DNA of 64,000 nt from Alligator mississippiensis. Taxonomy: Eukaryota > Chordata > Crocodylia > Alligatoridae. The stretch is from contig NC_081824.1 of the NCBI RefSeq assembly GCF_030867095.1, forward strand, positions 140,769,433-140,833,432, given 5' to 3'. Numbering within the stretch: position 1 is the first letter of the stretch; each line of letters starts with the position of its first letter. The position numbers and the translations under genes were made by a program. Below the pieces are notes generated by a model. The model saw nothing but the letters and a program-made list of their open reading frames with translations. It was not told where the DNA came from and ran no database searches. Positions 48,418-60,400 of this stretch are shown here, one piece after another.

Positions 48418-48621
48418 TGATCTTCACCCTTGGTACTGAAGGAACTGGTAGAGGAGATCTTGGAGTCCCTGGCAGTAACATTTCCAAAGCATAGAGATGG
48501 GTGATATACCTGAGTATAGGGAAAGGCCCCTCTTTAAAAAAGGCAAAAAGGACTTGGGGAACTAAAGAGTAGTTAGCTTTACCTTGGAAGTTACTGAGCT
48601 TATTGTAAGGAAGGCCATTTG
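48418..48621 (+). mobile_element. Old CR1, fragment 2 of 5
   Basis: It aligns with 1905-2125 of the other CR1: a TACTGAAGGAACTGGTAGAG block, a GAGATGGGTGATATACCTGA block, then TTTAAAAAAGGCAAAAAGGA and TTGGGGAACTAAAGAGTAGT. The last 30 bases are the left copy of the target duplication of the next insertion. Confidence 0.85.
48592..48621. repeat. 30-bp target duplication, left copy
   Basis: It is identical to 51272-51301 (starts TACTGAGCTTATTGTAAGG and ends GGCCATTTG). The host LINE is continuous across a single copy. Confidence 0.92.
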
Positions 48622-51271
48622 ACTCATGGACTCATAGACATTAGGGCTGAAAGGGACTTTGGAAATCATCAAGTCCAGGCCCCTGCCTCAGCTAGGGTCA
48701 AAGGATCCCAGCAAGATAAGCATCCAAACGTTTCTTGAATGAGTCCAGAGTAGGTGCCTGCACTACTTCTGGAGGGAGTCTATTCTAGGCCTTGAGGGCT
48801 CAGACAGTAAAGAAGTTTTTCCTTATGTTCAGCCTAAAATGGTCATGGAGAAGTTCATGACTGTTGGTCCTTGTTATCCCTTGGGGCGCTCTGGTGAACA
48901 GATGTTCCCCCAGATCTTAATGCATACCCCTTACATACTTGCAGGCAGCCACCAGGTCACCCCTGAGCCTGTGCTTTTCTAGGCTGAAGAGTCCCATGGC
49001 TTCTCTTGCCCTCTGATCATGTGTGTGGCTCTCCTCTGGACTCTCTCAAGCTTCTCGGCATCCTTCTTGAATTGTGGAGCCCAGAATTGGATGCAGTACT
49101 CCAGCTGTGGCCTCACTGAGGCCGAGTACAGCGGGAGGATGACATCCTGAGATTTACTTGAGAAGCATCTCTGGATGCAAGCCAGGGTTTGGTTTGCTTT
49201 ACCAGCTTCGACATTGCATTGGTGGCTTATGTTCATCTTGTGGTCAGTCATGACCCCCAAGTCTCTTTCAGCCATGAAGCTAGTGAGCGTAGCACTGCCG
49301 AGCCTATACGTGTGCTGTGGGTTTTTTTCTGCTGAAGTGGAGTACCTTGCATTTTTTGGTATTGAATGTTACCAGGTTTATAGCCACCCACTTCCTAAGC
49401 TTATTCAAGTCAGCCTGGATCACTAGTGTGTTCTCAGGCTTGGATTCTGTGCCCCAAAATTTAGTGTCATCAGCGAACTTAGCCAGTGCGCTTCTGACAC
49501 CAATGTCCACATCATTGATAAAGATGTTAAAGAGAACCAGTCTAAGGACAGAGCCTTGGGGGACACCACTGGTCATGGAGTGCCATAATGATTCACTTCC
49601 ATCTCTGGGTCTGACCTTGGAGCCAGTTTCCCAGCCGTTGGACTGTGGTGTAGCCAAGGCCACAGTTGGCCAATTTTTCCATGAGGAGATCTTGGGACAG
49701 CAGATCAAAGGCTTTTTTAAAGTCCAGATATATGATGTCAATCTCTTCTCCCTTGTCCAGGTGATATGTCACCTGGTCATAGAAGGAGATGAGATTGGTC
49801 AGGCAAGACCTACCTGCGACAAACCTGTGCTGGCTGTCCCTCAGAATATTGCCATCAGCCAGCTTATCAAGAAGGGTCTCTTTGACTTTCTCCAGAATCT
49901 TACCAGGGATTGAGGTCAAGTTGATTGGCCTGTAATTCCCAGGATTTACTTTCTGCCCTTTCTTGAAGATGGGTACCACATTGGCCTTCTTCCAGTCTTC
50001 AGGTACTTCACCTGACCACCACAAGCTTTTGAATATTTTTGCCATTGGTTGGGCTATGACGCCTGCCAGCTCCTTGAGTACTCTAGGGCATAATCTGTCA
50101 GGACCAGCTGACTTGAAGATGTCTAGCCTCTCAAGGTGTTCCTTTACAAGGTCTACACCGATGCTGGGTATAAATATGCCCTCACCCTGGCTGTCCTGTG
50201 TCATGCAGCCCTTTGGGCTGATGAAAGACCTATGCAAAGTACCCATTAAGCAGGTTGGCTCTTTCCTGGGTGTCATTTACCAGTTGTCCTGCTTGGTTTA
50301 GCAGGGGTCCATTGTTACCCTTGCTTTTTTCTGACTCCCTACCTATCTGAAAAAGGACTTTTTACTATCCTTGATGTGTGAAGCCAGATGGAGTTTGGTT
50401 GTAGCCTTAGCTTTCCTGGTCTGCTTTCTGCAGGGATGGACCAGTGCTGAGTACTCCTCCTTGGTGGTTAGTCCAGCCTTCCATTCTTTATAAGTCTCTC
50501 TTTTTAGGCACAGGAGGTCCTCCAGTTCCTTGCTGAGCCAAGGGGGGGTTACTGTGCCCTTTTGCTACCCTTTTTCCGAGATGGGATGCATGACCCTTGT
50601 GCAGTCAGAATCGTTCCCTTGAGGAGCAACCACACACCTCTTGGACTCCTTTTCCTGTCGAGTTGTGGTCCCTTAGGGCCTCAACAATGAGTCTCCTGAG
50701 CTTGTCAAAGTCGGTTCTCCTAAAGTCGAGGACTTCTGCAATGCTGGCTGACTTGCCAGCTTTGCAATGGATAGTAAAGGTGATCAGTTCGTGATCACTG
50801 TCTCCCAGCTTTCCATTGATTCTTAGGTCACTGACTAGATTATCCCCTTTGGCCAGTACCAGGTCCAGCAACACTTTACCTCTTGTCAGCCTGTAGACTT
50901 CTTGAGCGAGGTAGAGCTCGTCCGCGCACATGAGGAAGCTTTGCAACCGATGGGTTTGGCCGAGTGCTCTTCCCATGAGATGTCTGGGTAGTTAGTCTCC
51001 CATGACAATTATGTACTGAGAGTGTGCAGCCTTAGCCAGTTCCCTGGTGAATTCCTGGTCAAGCTCTTGTTTCTGGTTAGGAGGTCTATAGTAGACTCTT
51101 ACCATGATGTCCCCTGTGCCATGTTCCCCACATTTTAACCCAGAGGGACTCCAGTCATCCACCCTGGGTGCCAACATCAATTTTCAGAGATGTGTAGCTT
51201 CCCTTCACATAGACAGCTACACCCCCACCCCTTTTACCTGCATGATTTCTCCTGTACAGGGTATAGCCATC
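48622..51271 (-). mobile_element. 2.65-kb CR1 insertion, reverse, endonuclease to 3' end
   Basis: The minus-strand translation gives, in order, the endonuclease end (51180-50992, YYRPPNQKQELDQEF, then 50976-50605 with the GDSDH motif), the RT N-terminal part (50276-49593, DWKKANVVPIFKKG, NYRPINL, YLDFKKAFD), then GVPQGSVL and FADD motifs (49741-49304), and the C-terminal LPLYSASVRPQLEYC region (49275-48979). Frameshifts separate these frames, so it is inactive. The subfamily differs from the young CR1s at 35750 and 42481, and its 3' end carries CTATGAGTCCATGAGT. It is flanked by perfect 30-bp repeats. Confidence 0.93.
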
Positions 51272-51301
51272 TACTGAGCTTATTGTAAGGAAGGCCATTT
51301 G
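51272..51301. repeat. 30-bp target duplication, right copy
   Basis: All 30 bases match 48592-48621. The flanking bases on both sides differ, so the duplication length is exact. Confidence 0.92.
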
Positions 51302-52403
51302 CAAGCAGCTGGTGAAGGAAAGGCTGATAAGAAGTAAGCAGCATGGATTTACTGTGAATAAATTGTGCCAAACAGACAGAAAACTTGGGTGAGGGAAGGG
51401 AATGCTGTGGGTATGGTGTATGTGGACTTCAGCAAGGCTTTTAAAAAGAATTAAAGTCTTAAACTGGAAAAATGTGGGCTAGACCAAATGCCTATAAGCC
51501 AGCCAGCTTCATAGCCTCAAGCAAAGGGTAAATATAAATGGATCCATGTCAGAATAGCAGGAGGTTTCAAGTGGAGTCTCACAGGGGTCTGTCCTGGGCC
51601 CAGCCTTGTTCAATGCGTTTATTAACGAATGCTGGCATAGAAAGTTTCTTGAGAGATTTTGCAGATGATATGAAACTGAGAAGGATTGTGAACACAGAGC
51701 ACAGGGGTGCCATTCAGAAGGATCTTGACAGAATGGAAAGCTGGGCTGGAGCTAATTGGGTGAAGTTCAGTGACAAATACAGGGTTTTATAACTCAGGAA
51801 GAATAATCAAAAATATAAATACAAAACACGTGATAATGGGTTGGATGGCAGCATTATGGAAAAGGGTGTAGAAGTCCTGGTAGATCACAGAACTTGATGT
51901 GAATCTACATTTTGCAGCTGTACACAAGGCAAACATGGTTTTGGGCTGCATCAATAGGAGCATTAAGTGCAAGACAAGAAGGTGAATAGTGCCTCTTTCC
52001 TCAGCACAGGTTAAGCCTCGTGAAATATGTGCAATTTTGAGCTCCACATTTTAAGGACAGGGTGAAGTAAGCATGTAGAGGTAGGTGACAAAAATGATAA
52101 AGGGCATGGATGGCAAGTAATACAAGGAGAGGTTGAAGGAAACAAGCATATTCAGCTTGCAGAAAAGGTGCTTCAAATATCTGAAAGGCTGAAAAGCAGC
52201 TTTTCTGTGTAGCTGTAGAGAGTAGGATGTGGATAAGTTGCTTGAAGTTGCAACAAAATAGGTTTAGGTTGAATATTGGGAAAAACGTTTCCTGTTAGAA
52301 CAATGAGGCGGTAAAATAGACTGTCTAGGGAAATTGTGGACTTGCCATTATTGGAAGTGTCGAAGAAGAGGTTGGCGAAATATTGGTCAAGGATGATCTA
52401 GAC
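51302..52403 (+). mobile_element. Old CR1, fragment 3 of 5 (RT middle to C-terminus)
   Basis: It holds AAGCAGCATGGATTTACTG, a GTATGGTGTATGTGGACTTC (motif A), a GGGGTCTGTCCTGGGCCCAG (motif B) and a DFADDMKLRR-like motif C frame at 51538-51792. Then it runs to a WNRLP-like region near 52310 and GGTCAAGGATGATCTA. Many stops and frameshifts are present. Confidence 0.88.
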
Positions 52404-53367
52404 CAGGGGTGGACAAAATATAGCCTATGGGCCAAATCTGGCTCATCAAATGATTCTGTTCAGCCTGCGGTGGGTCCTTTGGCCCTGCCTGGTACAGGCA
52501 CAGGGAACAGCCTGGGCTGTGGCATATACAGCCACTTCTGCTGCCCCTGGGTACGGAGGTACCACTTGGCACTGAGTACAGCGCACCTTAGCCCCTCATG
52601 TGGCTCTTGGGAATGTCAAGAGCTGTAGTCCATGGGGTGGCATGGTGCCTGGACTCTTCTTCCCAGCAACCCCTGCAGCACCAATTCTCTCTGCCGTCAC
52701 ACTTCCGGCTGCTGCTAGCATCACTACCACTGGACCCAGCCTTGCTGCTCCAGCACCCCAGCGCATCCATCCTGCACCCACTGCTGGACAGAATGGGCAG
52801 GAGGGTCTTCATGGAGACTGGACCAGGACTTCTGCAGACAAGGTGCAGTTGGCTGGGCGGATGGGATGGGGCAATGGATGTGTGGGAACAATGTCTGGGA
52901 GTGGGACAGGCAGGTTGGGCTGGGGCTGGGGTTGTGGGATGGTGATAGTACAGGACTGGGGCATGGAGCAGAGCTGTGATCCACTCCCTGCATGTCCCTG
53001 TGATGTACGCCAATTTCACAGGCAGTGGGGAGTGTATTGTGGCTCTGTCCCAGACCCCAGCCCTGTGCTGTCACTTCCCCATGATCTCAACCCTAGGCCC
53101 ACCCATTGTGCTCCCTCCCAGAAGCCACCTCCCTGCTTACCCATGGCCATGTCCCATCTGCCTGGCCAAGCACACTGTGCCTGCAGGGGTCCTGGGCTGG
53201 TCTCCATGGAGTGCCCTGCCCTGCTGGGCAGTGTAAACAGGTCTGATAAAGGGGTAGAGGGGAGGACCAATAGGGTCCTTTTCCCACCCCTCCTACTCCC
53301 CAACATCTCTCAACAGTTTGCCAAAACTCCTGAAATAGCCCTCCAGCCCAAATAATTGCCCACCCCA
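52404..53367. mobile_element. 964-bp hAT-like element, second copy of the 8690 family
   Basis: The left end CAGGGGTGGACAAAATATAG corresponds to the reversed right end of 8690-11725. The reversed right end TGGGGTGGGCAATTATTTGG corresponds to that element's left end, so this copy is inverted relative to it. The flanks ATCTAGAC and ATCTAAGA are a degraded 8-bp duplication. The interior is GC-rich with no transposase. Confidence 0.78.
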
Positions 53368-53841
53368 ATCTAAGAGAAGCTATGCCTATGTTTTACTATG
53401 GGTTTTATTCATGCGTCTAAGCTTTGCTGTTTGCCACACAGGACTGGGAAATAATTTCTTTCCCCTCCTGCTGCTACCTTTTGTCAAGATTTGCAACTTC
53501 CTCAGAAGCATTGGGTGTTGTCTGCAGCTGAGGCTTGGGATTTTGACTGTGTCAGTGCTCCTGCTGGGACTAAAACCTGGAGATTTCTGGCTAGAGGGTC
53601 TGACAGATTGCCCCATTTGGGGTCAGAAGGTCACTCCATGGTCAGATGAGTATGGTCACTCCATGGTCAGACGGGTAGAGACTGTGGGTGTGTGTACCTT
53701 CCTTTGTTGCACGGATCATGATGGTTTTCCTTGGACCTCTCAAGCATATTTTAACACCCTTTGCTGCTGCAAAGTTGGCATTGGTGTTATGGTTTGTGGT
53801 TGTATTAGGGTTGGCTGTGTAGTGTTACTCATAGATTAGGT
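53368..53841 (+). mobile_element. Old CR1, fragment 4 of 5 (3' UTR)
   Basis: It aligns with 2970-3450 of the CR1 at 1245-3577: GAAGCTATGCCTATGTTTTA, GCTTTGCTGTTTGCCACACA and a GGGTTGGCTGTGTAGTGTTA block. Confidence 0.85.
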
Positions 53842-54165
53842 CAGGAGTGTTCAATGTCAGGCTGCAGTTGGCCTGCAGGCTAGTAGAACCATGGCATCTG
53901 GCCTGTGAGGTGGGCCATGGATTCGGAATTTTATTGATGGATGAGCAGTGGCAATTAATAATCCATCCTTCCTAGGTACCAACTTCCTAAGCCCTGTGCA
54001 GCCAGGTTGGGGTGAGCCTCTTTCTCTGCAGCTTGTTCAGGGTTGGGCCATGCCCCCTTCCCTTTCACAGCTGGATTGGGCCCCGTCCTGCATGTCGGAT
54101 ATGGCCTCAGAGGGACTGAGCACTGCCCATCTGGCCTGAGGGGGAGAAAAAGTTGGGTACCACTG
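53842..54165. mobile_element. 324-bp hAT-like MITE in the CR1 tail
   Basis: The left end CAGGAGTGTTCAATGTCAGG and the reversed right end CAGTGGTACCCAACTTTTTC have hAT-like layout. The flanks GATTAGGT and GATTCAAC share only GATT, so the duplication is decayed. CR1 homology resumes at about 54170. Confidence 0.6.
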
Positions 54166-54295
54166 GATTCAACAGTGGATTTGTTTAGGATGGTGTGGAT
54201 AAAGATGGTCCTGTCTCAGGCAGAAGATTGGAGTAGATGACTTCCTGAGGTCCCTTACAGGCTACTTTTCTACGATTTTGTCATTCTAAGGAGAT
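54166..54295 (+). mobile_element. Old CR1, fragment 5 of 5 (3' end)
   Basis: GGATTTGTTTAGGATGGTGT, GACTTCCTGAGGTCCCTTAC and TACTTTTCTACGATTTTGTC are the CR1 3' trailer, matching 3466-3577. Confidence 0.85.
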
Positions 54296-54744
54296 TAAAT
54301 ATTCATGCATACCCTTTGTTTTTCACCCTTTTAACATAATAGGTGTTAAAATGGTCCTGTGCTTTTGCTGATGTAGCCTTAGCTGTATATTAAGAGTCAG
54401 TGCGTGGTTGTGACTTAATCAAAAAGGCTCATTTACCTAGTCAGAACATAGTTTTGGCAGTTAATGCAGGAGTCATTATTACTGAAATCACAATGCAGAA
54501 ACTTCGGTATAATTTAGTGTTTAACTGTAAGGCCTTATATTGGTTCCATTCCAGTACCCCTTGTTGCGTCCAATATCGTCTTATTCTAACCCTCCTGTTG
54601 TGTAAGCCAAACCATATACAGACATGCTAAATAGAGTGCTTCAGATTGCTTTATTCATAAGTAAGTGATTCTACAATTTTTAATCATGTGATTTTATTAT
54701 ACTTCCACTGAAACATCTGGTACAGGCCACAGTCAGACTAAATT

Positions 54745-56003
54745 AAATTAGATGATCTACCACTGATTATACATTTGTTACAATTTTCCAGGTGTAGAAT
54801 CTAATTACTATAGGTTTGCCTTGAATTTGTCCCCCTCTCACTGCTACAGCAGGGAAAATAAATTGGGGGAAGGGGGGCAGGGACATAACAGATGGCCCCT
54901 TTGCCCTCTGCCCCCTGCCCTCCCCTTTGTCAGACCCTACTCTCCCTGAGCACATGGAAGTGAGAGGAAAATTTGAAAACACTGACTACGAAATAAATGT
55001 GCCTGTAGGAGTTTGCATATAGGCAGAATACGATGGCTAGATGTAATTCATCCAGAATTGATGCATTTTACTTTTTTTGAAACTGCTGCAAGTTTTAGCA
55101 GAGGTACTTCATAAACGCACTTTCAAACAGCAGTTTTGTACCTACTTATACATAGCATAAATGATGCATGATTTTAGCACTGCTCAGTGTGCATGTGTGT
55201 GTACTGTAGCTGGGTGTTCTTATCACAAGTTCTGGGTTCCTCTAAAAAAATAAAATACGCAGATGAGGTGCAGGGCAACCTGCCCAATGGAGGGTGGGGC
55301 CACATTAATTATATCCAACAGGTTGAGCGACGGGATGACAGAAGGATTCTGGGTGAACTGTTTGGGACCCTGTTTGATGTTTGCCAGATATTGAAGGCTG
55401 GTGAAGAAACGGGGTTAATTGGAAATGGGAAAGAAAGGTGTAGCTCGATTGTGGGAATGAAGAGGAAGTCATAATGTATTCAGTGTAGTGGCTCACCATG
55501 TCGTTTTTTGTTTTTTTTTTTTAAGTGTCGACGCTGAGGGGGGACTGAGTGCAATGGGCACTATCATGTCTTATTCAGATGCACTGCACTAACCTGTCCT
55601 TCATGCTCGCCGGTTGTAGCGCCATACATGGTGTTTAGAATGATTGAGTTCTGCCTGCTCAACCAGTATGGTTTTGGGAACGATTGAGTTCTGCTCAATT
55701 GATACGATTTGGAACTGATTTGGCTGATTTGACCTGGAACATGAAATGTATTCATTAAAAAAAAAATGTTCCCATTAGCAAGTTTGCCCAGTGTGAACTG
55801 TGTGTTATAGTCATGCTCAGTGTTGGTTGCATTTAATCAACTTCATAGTTGGTTTCCATTTCTGAACATGTTGCCTTTGGCAGTGGTTTAATGATAGGCA
55901 GTGTATTTTATGAGGCTTCCTTGTATGCAAATATAAGATGAGGACCTTTTTTCCCCCATGTTGATTTGGGAGAAAAGCCTCATTTTATTTGAGTAAATGT
56001 GGT
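54745..56003. mobile_element. TIR DNA transposon, shorter copy of the 41817 family
   Basis: Blocks shared with 41817-43737 include ATACATTTGTTACAATTTTC, CAGTGCTACAGCAGGG-like sequence, GAGCACATGGAAGTGAGAGG, TGTATTCAGTGTAGTGGCTC and the right end with AAGATGAGGACC and TCATTTTATTTGAGTAAATG. It lacks the CR1 and the MITE seen in the longer copy. The left terminus is unclear. Confidence 0.72.
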
Positions 56004-57187
56004 GTCCTTTGTAATAAATGGTTGATGCATATGTCCTTCTGAAAGAAACTGATTTATTCTGGCTGACCAAAATATATGAGACATACAATCCTCCAACTCT
56101 GTGTGATGGTTGCAGATACTGAATTGTGGAATATGGTCTATTGTATTAAATCTGTTATCACCCACCCTAATTTCTAGATGGGAAGTTTTCAATGGAGTAT
56201 GTTGTAGAAAGTGACAGAAGTCTTGTTATGCATGTTGTCAGATATCATCTGATGATGTAGGCTGTTGTCTGTGAAAGCTTATGTCACACTCAACCAGTTT
56301 GTCTTTAAGGTGCTATTCTGCTTTGCCTTCTGTCTGTCAGCTGTTGTACTACCATTACTTATTAAAGTTGTTTGATACTTCGTATTGTGTGTAGTTCCTC
56401 TTAATCGCTAGAGTTTGCTGTTTTATCTAAAATTTTCATGCCGTGTGCCTGTTCTATGTTAGATTTTCTGGAAAGCTTCAGCCAAAATAGTTGCTTTTTT
56501 CTGATGGTGAGGCTAATAAACAAGTTTTGCTACTTAAAAAAGACTGGCCACTCTTTCTTTTTTTTTCTCTTTAAAAAAAAAAAAAAAACAAGCTATAGGG
56601 CCGCTGTGCTTTGGAGCAGACTCTTTTTGAGTAGCATTAGTGGTGGTCCTTGTGTTAAGTGTGTGATTCTGTAAAAGTCCACTTAGATCTGTGTAAGGGA
56701 ATTATAGTTATAATATGCTTAACAGCTACTAAAGCTAAAAAGTTTCTAAAATGTCCAAATATTCTGTGCTTGCTGAGCATGTTGCCGTTGTCTCAAATCC
56801 CAGTGTTGACTAGTCTACATGAGACGCACCTGAAGCAACTGAGCCTGACCTGCCCAGAGATAAGGAGGCTCGGAAGGACTTTCTCTCTCATTGCAGTTTC
56901 TGACTTCTGTGGGGTTTGAGAGCAGCTTCTGTTGTTTAATGCCCCCTTCCAGTTCCAGACAGCCAGGCAGGTGAGAGGAGGAAGCTACTTGGCTCTAGTG
57001 TAGAGGGAGCACGAGCCAGAGTAGAGGAGAAAAAAGTGAGTTGATTGGAACAAGAAGCTTGAGAGTGGGTCTTCAGGTGAGGAGGAGGAGGTGCTAGGAT
57101 CTTCAAGGGCAGGTTGGGACTGTTGGGACAAGGGGGTAGGACTTGGGATTTAATGAAAAATGTGGGGGATGGAGAATGTGACTGTTG
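56004..57187. other. Intron 1, no gene seen
   Basis: Contains a GAAAGCTTATG-type repeat piece at 56230-56325 and an A-run at 56573-56588. No gene is supported. Confidence 0.5.
56230..56325 (+). repeat. GAAAGCTTATG-type interspersed repeat
   Basis: CTGATGATGTAGGCTGTTGT, GTGAAAGCTTATGTCACACT and GTCTTTAAGGTGCTATTCTG match the layout of this common repeat. Confidence 0.6.
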
Positions 57188-57465
57188 CGGTGTTGCTCTT
57201 AATCTTTTCTAGGCTCACGGGCACCCCACAGAAAATGGCAGCTCTTAATGTTTACTTGTTTTTGACTAGAGGAAAATACTGGAGCAATTCTTCTGCTGAA
57301 AAAAATTCACAAGCCAGAATGTTTTTAACACAATGCATTTGAAATCCCTGGATTTATCTTGTGAATCACGTTTGCACACCTAAACAGTGCTGACATTGTG
57401 TGGCACCCTTGAAAGGATCTTAAGGCACTCCAAGGTGCTGGGGCACCCTAATTGAGAATTACTTG
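57188..57465. mobile_element. 278-bp hAT-like MITE
   Basis: The left end CGGTGTTGCTCTTAATCTTT is followed by GGCTCACGGGCACCCC. The reversed right end CAAGTAATTCTCAATTAGGG is followed by TGCCCCAGCACC. Both resemble CAGTGATTCTCAACC-type hAT ends. The flanks do not match, so the insertion is old. Confidence 0.5.
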
Positions 57466-60400
57466 TGTAGGGAGAAGAATAGAGAGCCTTGGATGGAGAA
57501 AGAGAATAGGACAGAGGGGCTGAAACATGAGTGGAGGAGAATGGCAGAAGACCTGGGACCATGGACATTCCTTTCCAGAGTGGAGCAGAAGCTAAGGTTT
57601 TGGCATCTCTTCAGTTGCTGTATTGTTAGCAAATGCCTGTAAAACCCACAGGCAGCTTCAAATTTCCCTTTCTGCTACTAGGCTATTATTGTAATTGCTG
57701 TCATTTCATGTGATAGAGATCTTTTTGGCAAAAAAGTAAGCTCATTCAAATCAAATTTTGTGAATAGTTACTTGACCCTTTTTTGTTTTCAGAATGATTC
57801 TAAATGGGATATTATTCTGCTTTGTTCCAAGTTGTGCTGGGTTGTCTGGTTATCTGAGTGTTATTTTTAACTGGTGTCAAACATAAGGATCTTAACACTT
57901 TCTGGCAGTAAAACTGACCAGAGAATGTGCAGAGAGGCTGGCCATGGTGAAGTTTGCTTTTTTCACCCACTCATTGAAGCAGCTTTATGGCTGTAGCTGC
58001 CCTCAGGTGGCATATATTTGACCAAAGTCAGTTTTAAATCTACTGTAATTCTGATAGCAACAAGATAGCTTTATTTAGTATGCTCCTGACTCTTGACAGT
58101 GAATATTAGTAGTTGCTCTACTGGGGAAATGGGATGTGGGTTGGTAGGGGAAGAGAAATAAACAGTAAAATTGGCACAGTTGGGTTTTAGTGAGGATTAG
58201 TCATGGCTTGTCCACCTGCCTGTAGCCTTTGTTAGGGTTTATAAGTAAATTTTTGTCAGTTTTGTCAGGCATAATTTTGCTGTCTTAACTACATCCTTGA
58301 AATCTCATTTTCCATATGGCTTTGTATCAACGTATTCAAATGATCTTCAAGATGTCTGAAAGTTTGCAAATAGTTCTGAACCCCTTACATCTTTTAGAAT
58401 GGGGATCTTAACATCTGGTTATCTTGAGCTTCTAGAAAAAATTGAAGAGACCACTTACTAACTGTGCCATTAAAGCTCTTTGTACTATTTTCTCAGATTG
58501 GATTACCAAAGAATATTTCTAATTCATGCCTGTTGTTGTTATAAACTTAACAAAGATCTTGCTGGAGAATAGCTCTTGGCTGGCAGGAGAGTAATAGCTT
58601 AATGAGGTGGAATATTGGTAGAAGCAAGGAAGAAGTTTAAAATATTGGTCAACCAAATGTAGCTTTCTTTATGTTCAGCAATACTACTACTTCCCAATTC
58701 ACTGAAGAATATAAAATCACAAGACAAGGACTAGATGTATAATCCGGGCTGAATTTTGAATGCATGTTTCCTTCAAGTCAAGGTAGCAGTTATTTGGCTA
58801 TCTGCGGATATTCTAGATTGGGGGCTGGAAATGTGTGGGCTGGGGGCTGGAGCCAGCAGCATTTGACAGTATGGGTCTTCAGCAGCAGCTTTCCCCTGTG
58901 CTGCTCTGGGAGAAATGGTGTGAGCTGGGTCCTAGTACCTACCTTCCTTCTACTGGAATTAGGTTGCAGCCTTAGAAGAGCTGCTGACTGCTGTTCTAGA
59001 CTACAAAGGTGAAAAATCTTGTATGTTCCAGTACATTTAAGCACTGACCATTGCCTTTTTATCATTGGAGAACATTAGTTTGCAGAGAAGAAATATTAAC
59101 AGGGACAAACTGGTAAGTTTACTTAGTATTTCCCAACATGCCTTTGAGTTCTTTCTAGCGTTTGGAACAAGAATTGTGATATGATGAGCAAGTAGAACCT
59201 AGTTGTTCCCTTCATCATGCTAAACCCTGAAAATCATTTTGCTTTCACTTTTACAGGTGGTAATGCTTCATTGGTAATTGCTTCCTGTCAGTAAAATCTT
59301 GCTGACTGCACTGATTGGAAAATGTTAGTTGCCTGGTATTATGTTGAGTCAGATGGCTGAACTAATGCAAAATACAAAAGAGTGGATAACAGTAAGATTA
59401 GTGTCCTAATGTGTCTTTTCAGCTCATCGCAAGTTTAGGTTTGAAAAATATTCAAGTTTAATGGTGTAGCTGGCTGTTATGAACATGGTACATTTTTCCA
59501 GCTTGAAGCTAATTTGGTCACGTTATAAGACTGGGCTTGAAAGTTGGCAGTATAGGACTCTTTTCTAAGACTTTGTATGCAGCTCTAACGTCTTACTGTA
59601 AGAGGATAAAACTGATAAGTGAATATTTTAAGTATAGGCAGGTTGATTTTTTTTTCTAAGTTAATTCTTTAATTGCATGTAGAAGAGAATTGTTTTTTGA
59701 GAAGCTTGTAAAATGGTCTTTCACTGAAGTTATACAAAAATGAACCATATTCCAAAGCAGACTGCATTTGTTTTAAGTCACTTTAATAATAGTTTGAACA
59801 TTGATACTTTGCATAATATTAGGTCATAGATATGCTCAGAGATGCCTGGCATTTCAAGCACCTGAAACAAACCTGTTTATTTTTACCTACTTCATTATTT
59901 AGGTAGATCATTTCAACTTAAGTAGTTTTACTTGACCATAGTGAATTTACTGAATGACTTGACTTCGACTTGTTACCCTATTTGCTTGTTAAATTGTACA
60001 GTAACTTTTATAATTCTCTCTGGAAATGTGGTAAATTGTGAAACTCAGTAGTTGCATAAGTGGTGGTCTTTGTGACCCATGCTGGGGTACACTTAGGCTT
60101 TCATGGTGTCCTTCAGTCCCAAACCCCTTTGTTGTATGCTGCTTTGGGCTCCAGGAACAAGCAGAGATGTGCCAGGGGCCATCCTCCTGGCACAGGGCGC
60201 CACAGCTCTACCTGTCTTGTAAGGAATCGGGGCCTTAGTCTGTCTTGTTTAATAAACGTTAAATTCCATCCTGTGTAGGAGGGGCTCTGAAGTCAGACTT
60301 ACCACTGATAGTAAGTTTAAAAAAAAAAAAAAAAAGATATATTTTTTTTTTTTACCAAACAAGAGAAATAATTAAAATCAGTATCTGTATATTGAAACAC

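Noticed and set aside
47742..48494. 250-codon open frame
   Set aside because: It crosses the end of a TIR element into CR1 sequence, so it cannot be a real gene as drawn. Overlapping frames on the opposite strand are equally long.
52600..53355. 251-codon open frame
   Set aside because: It lies entirely in the interior of a non-autonomous hAT-like element, with no transposase or other domain seen.
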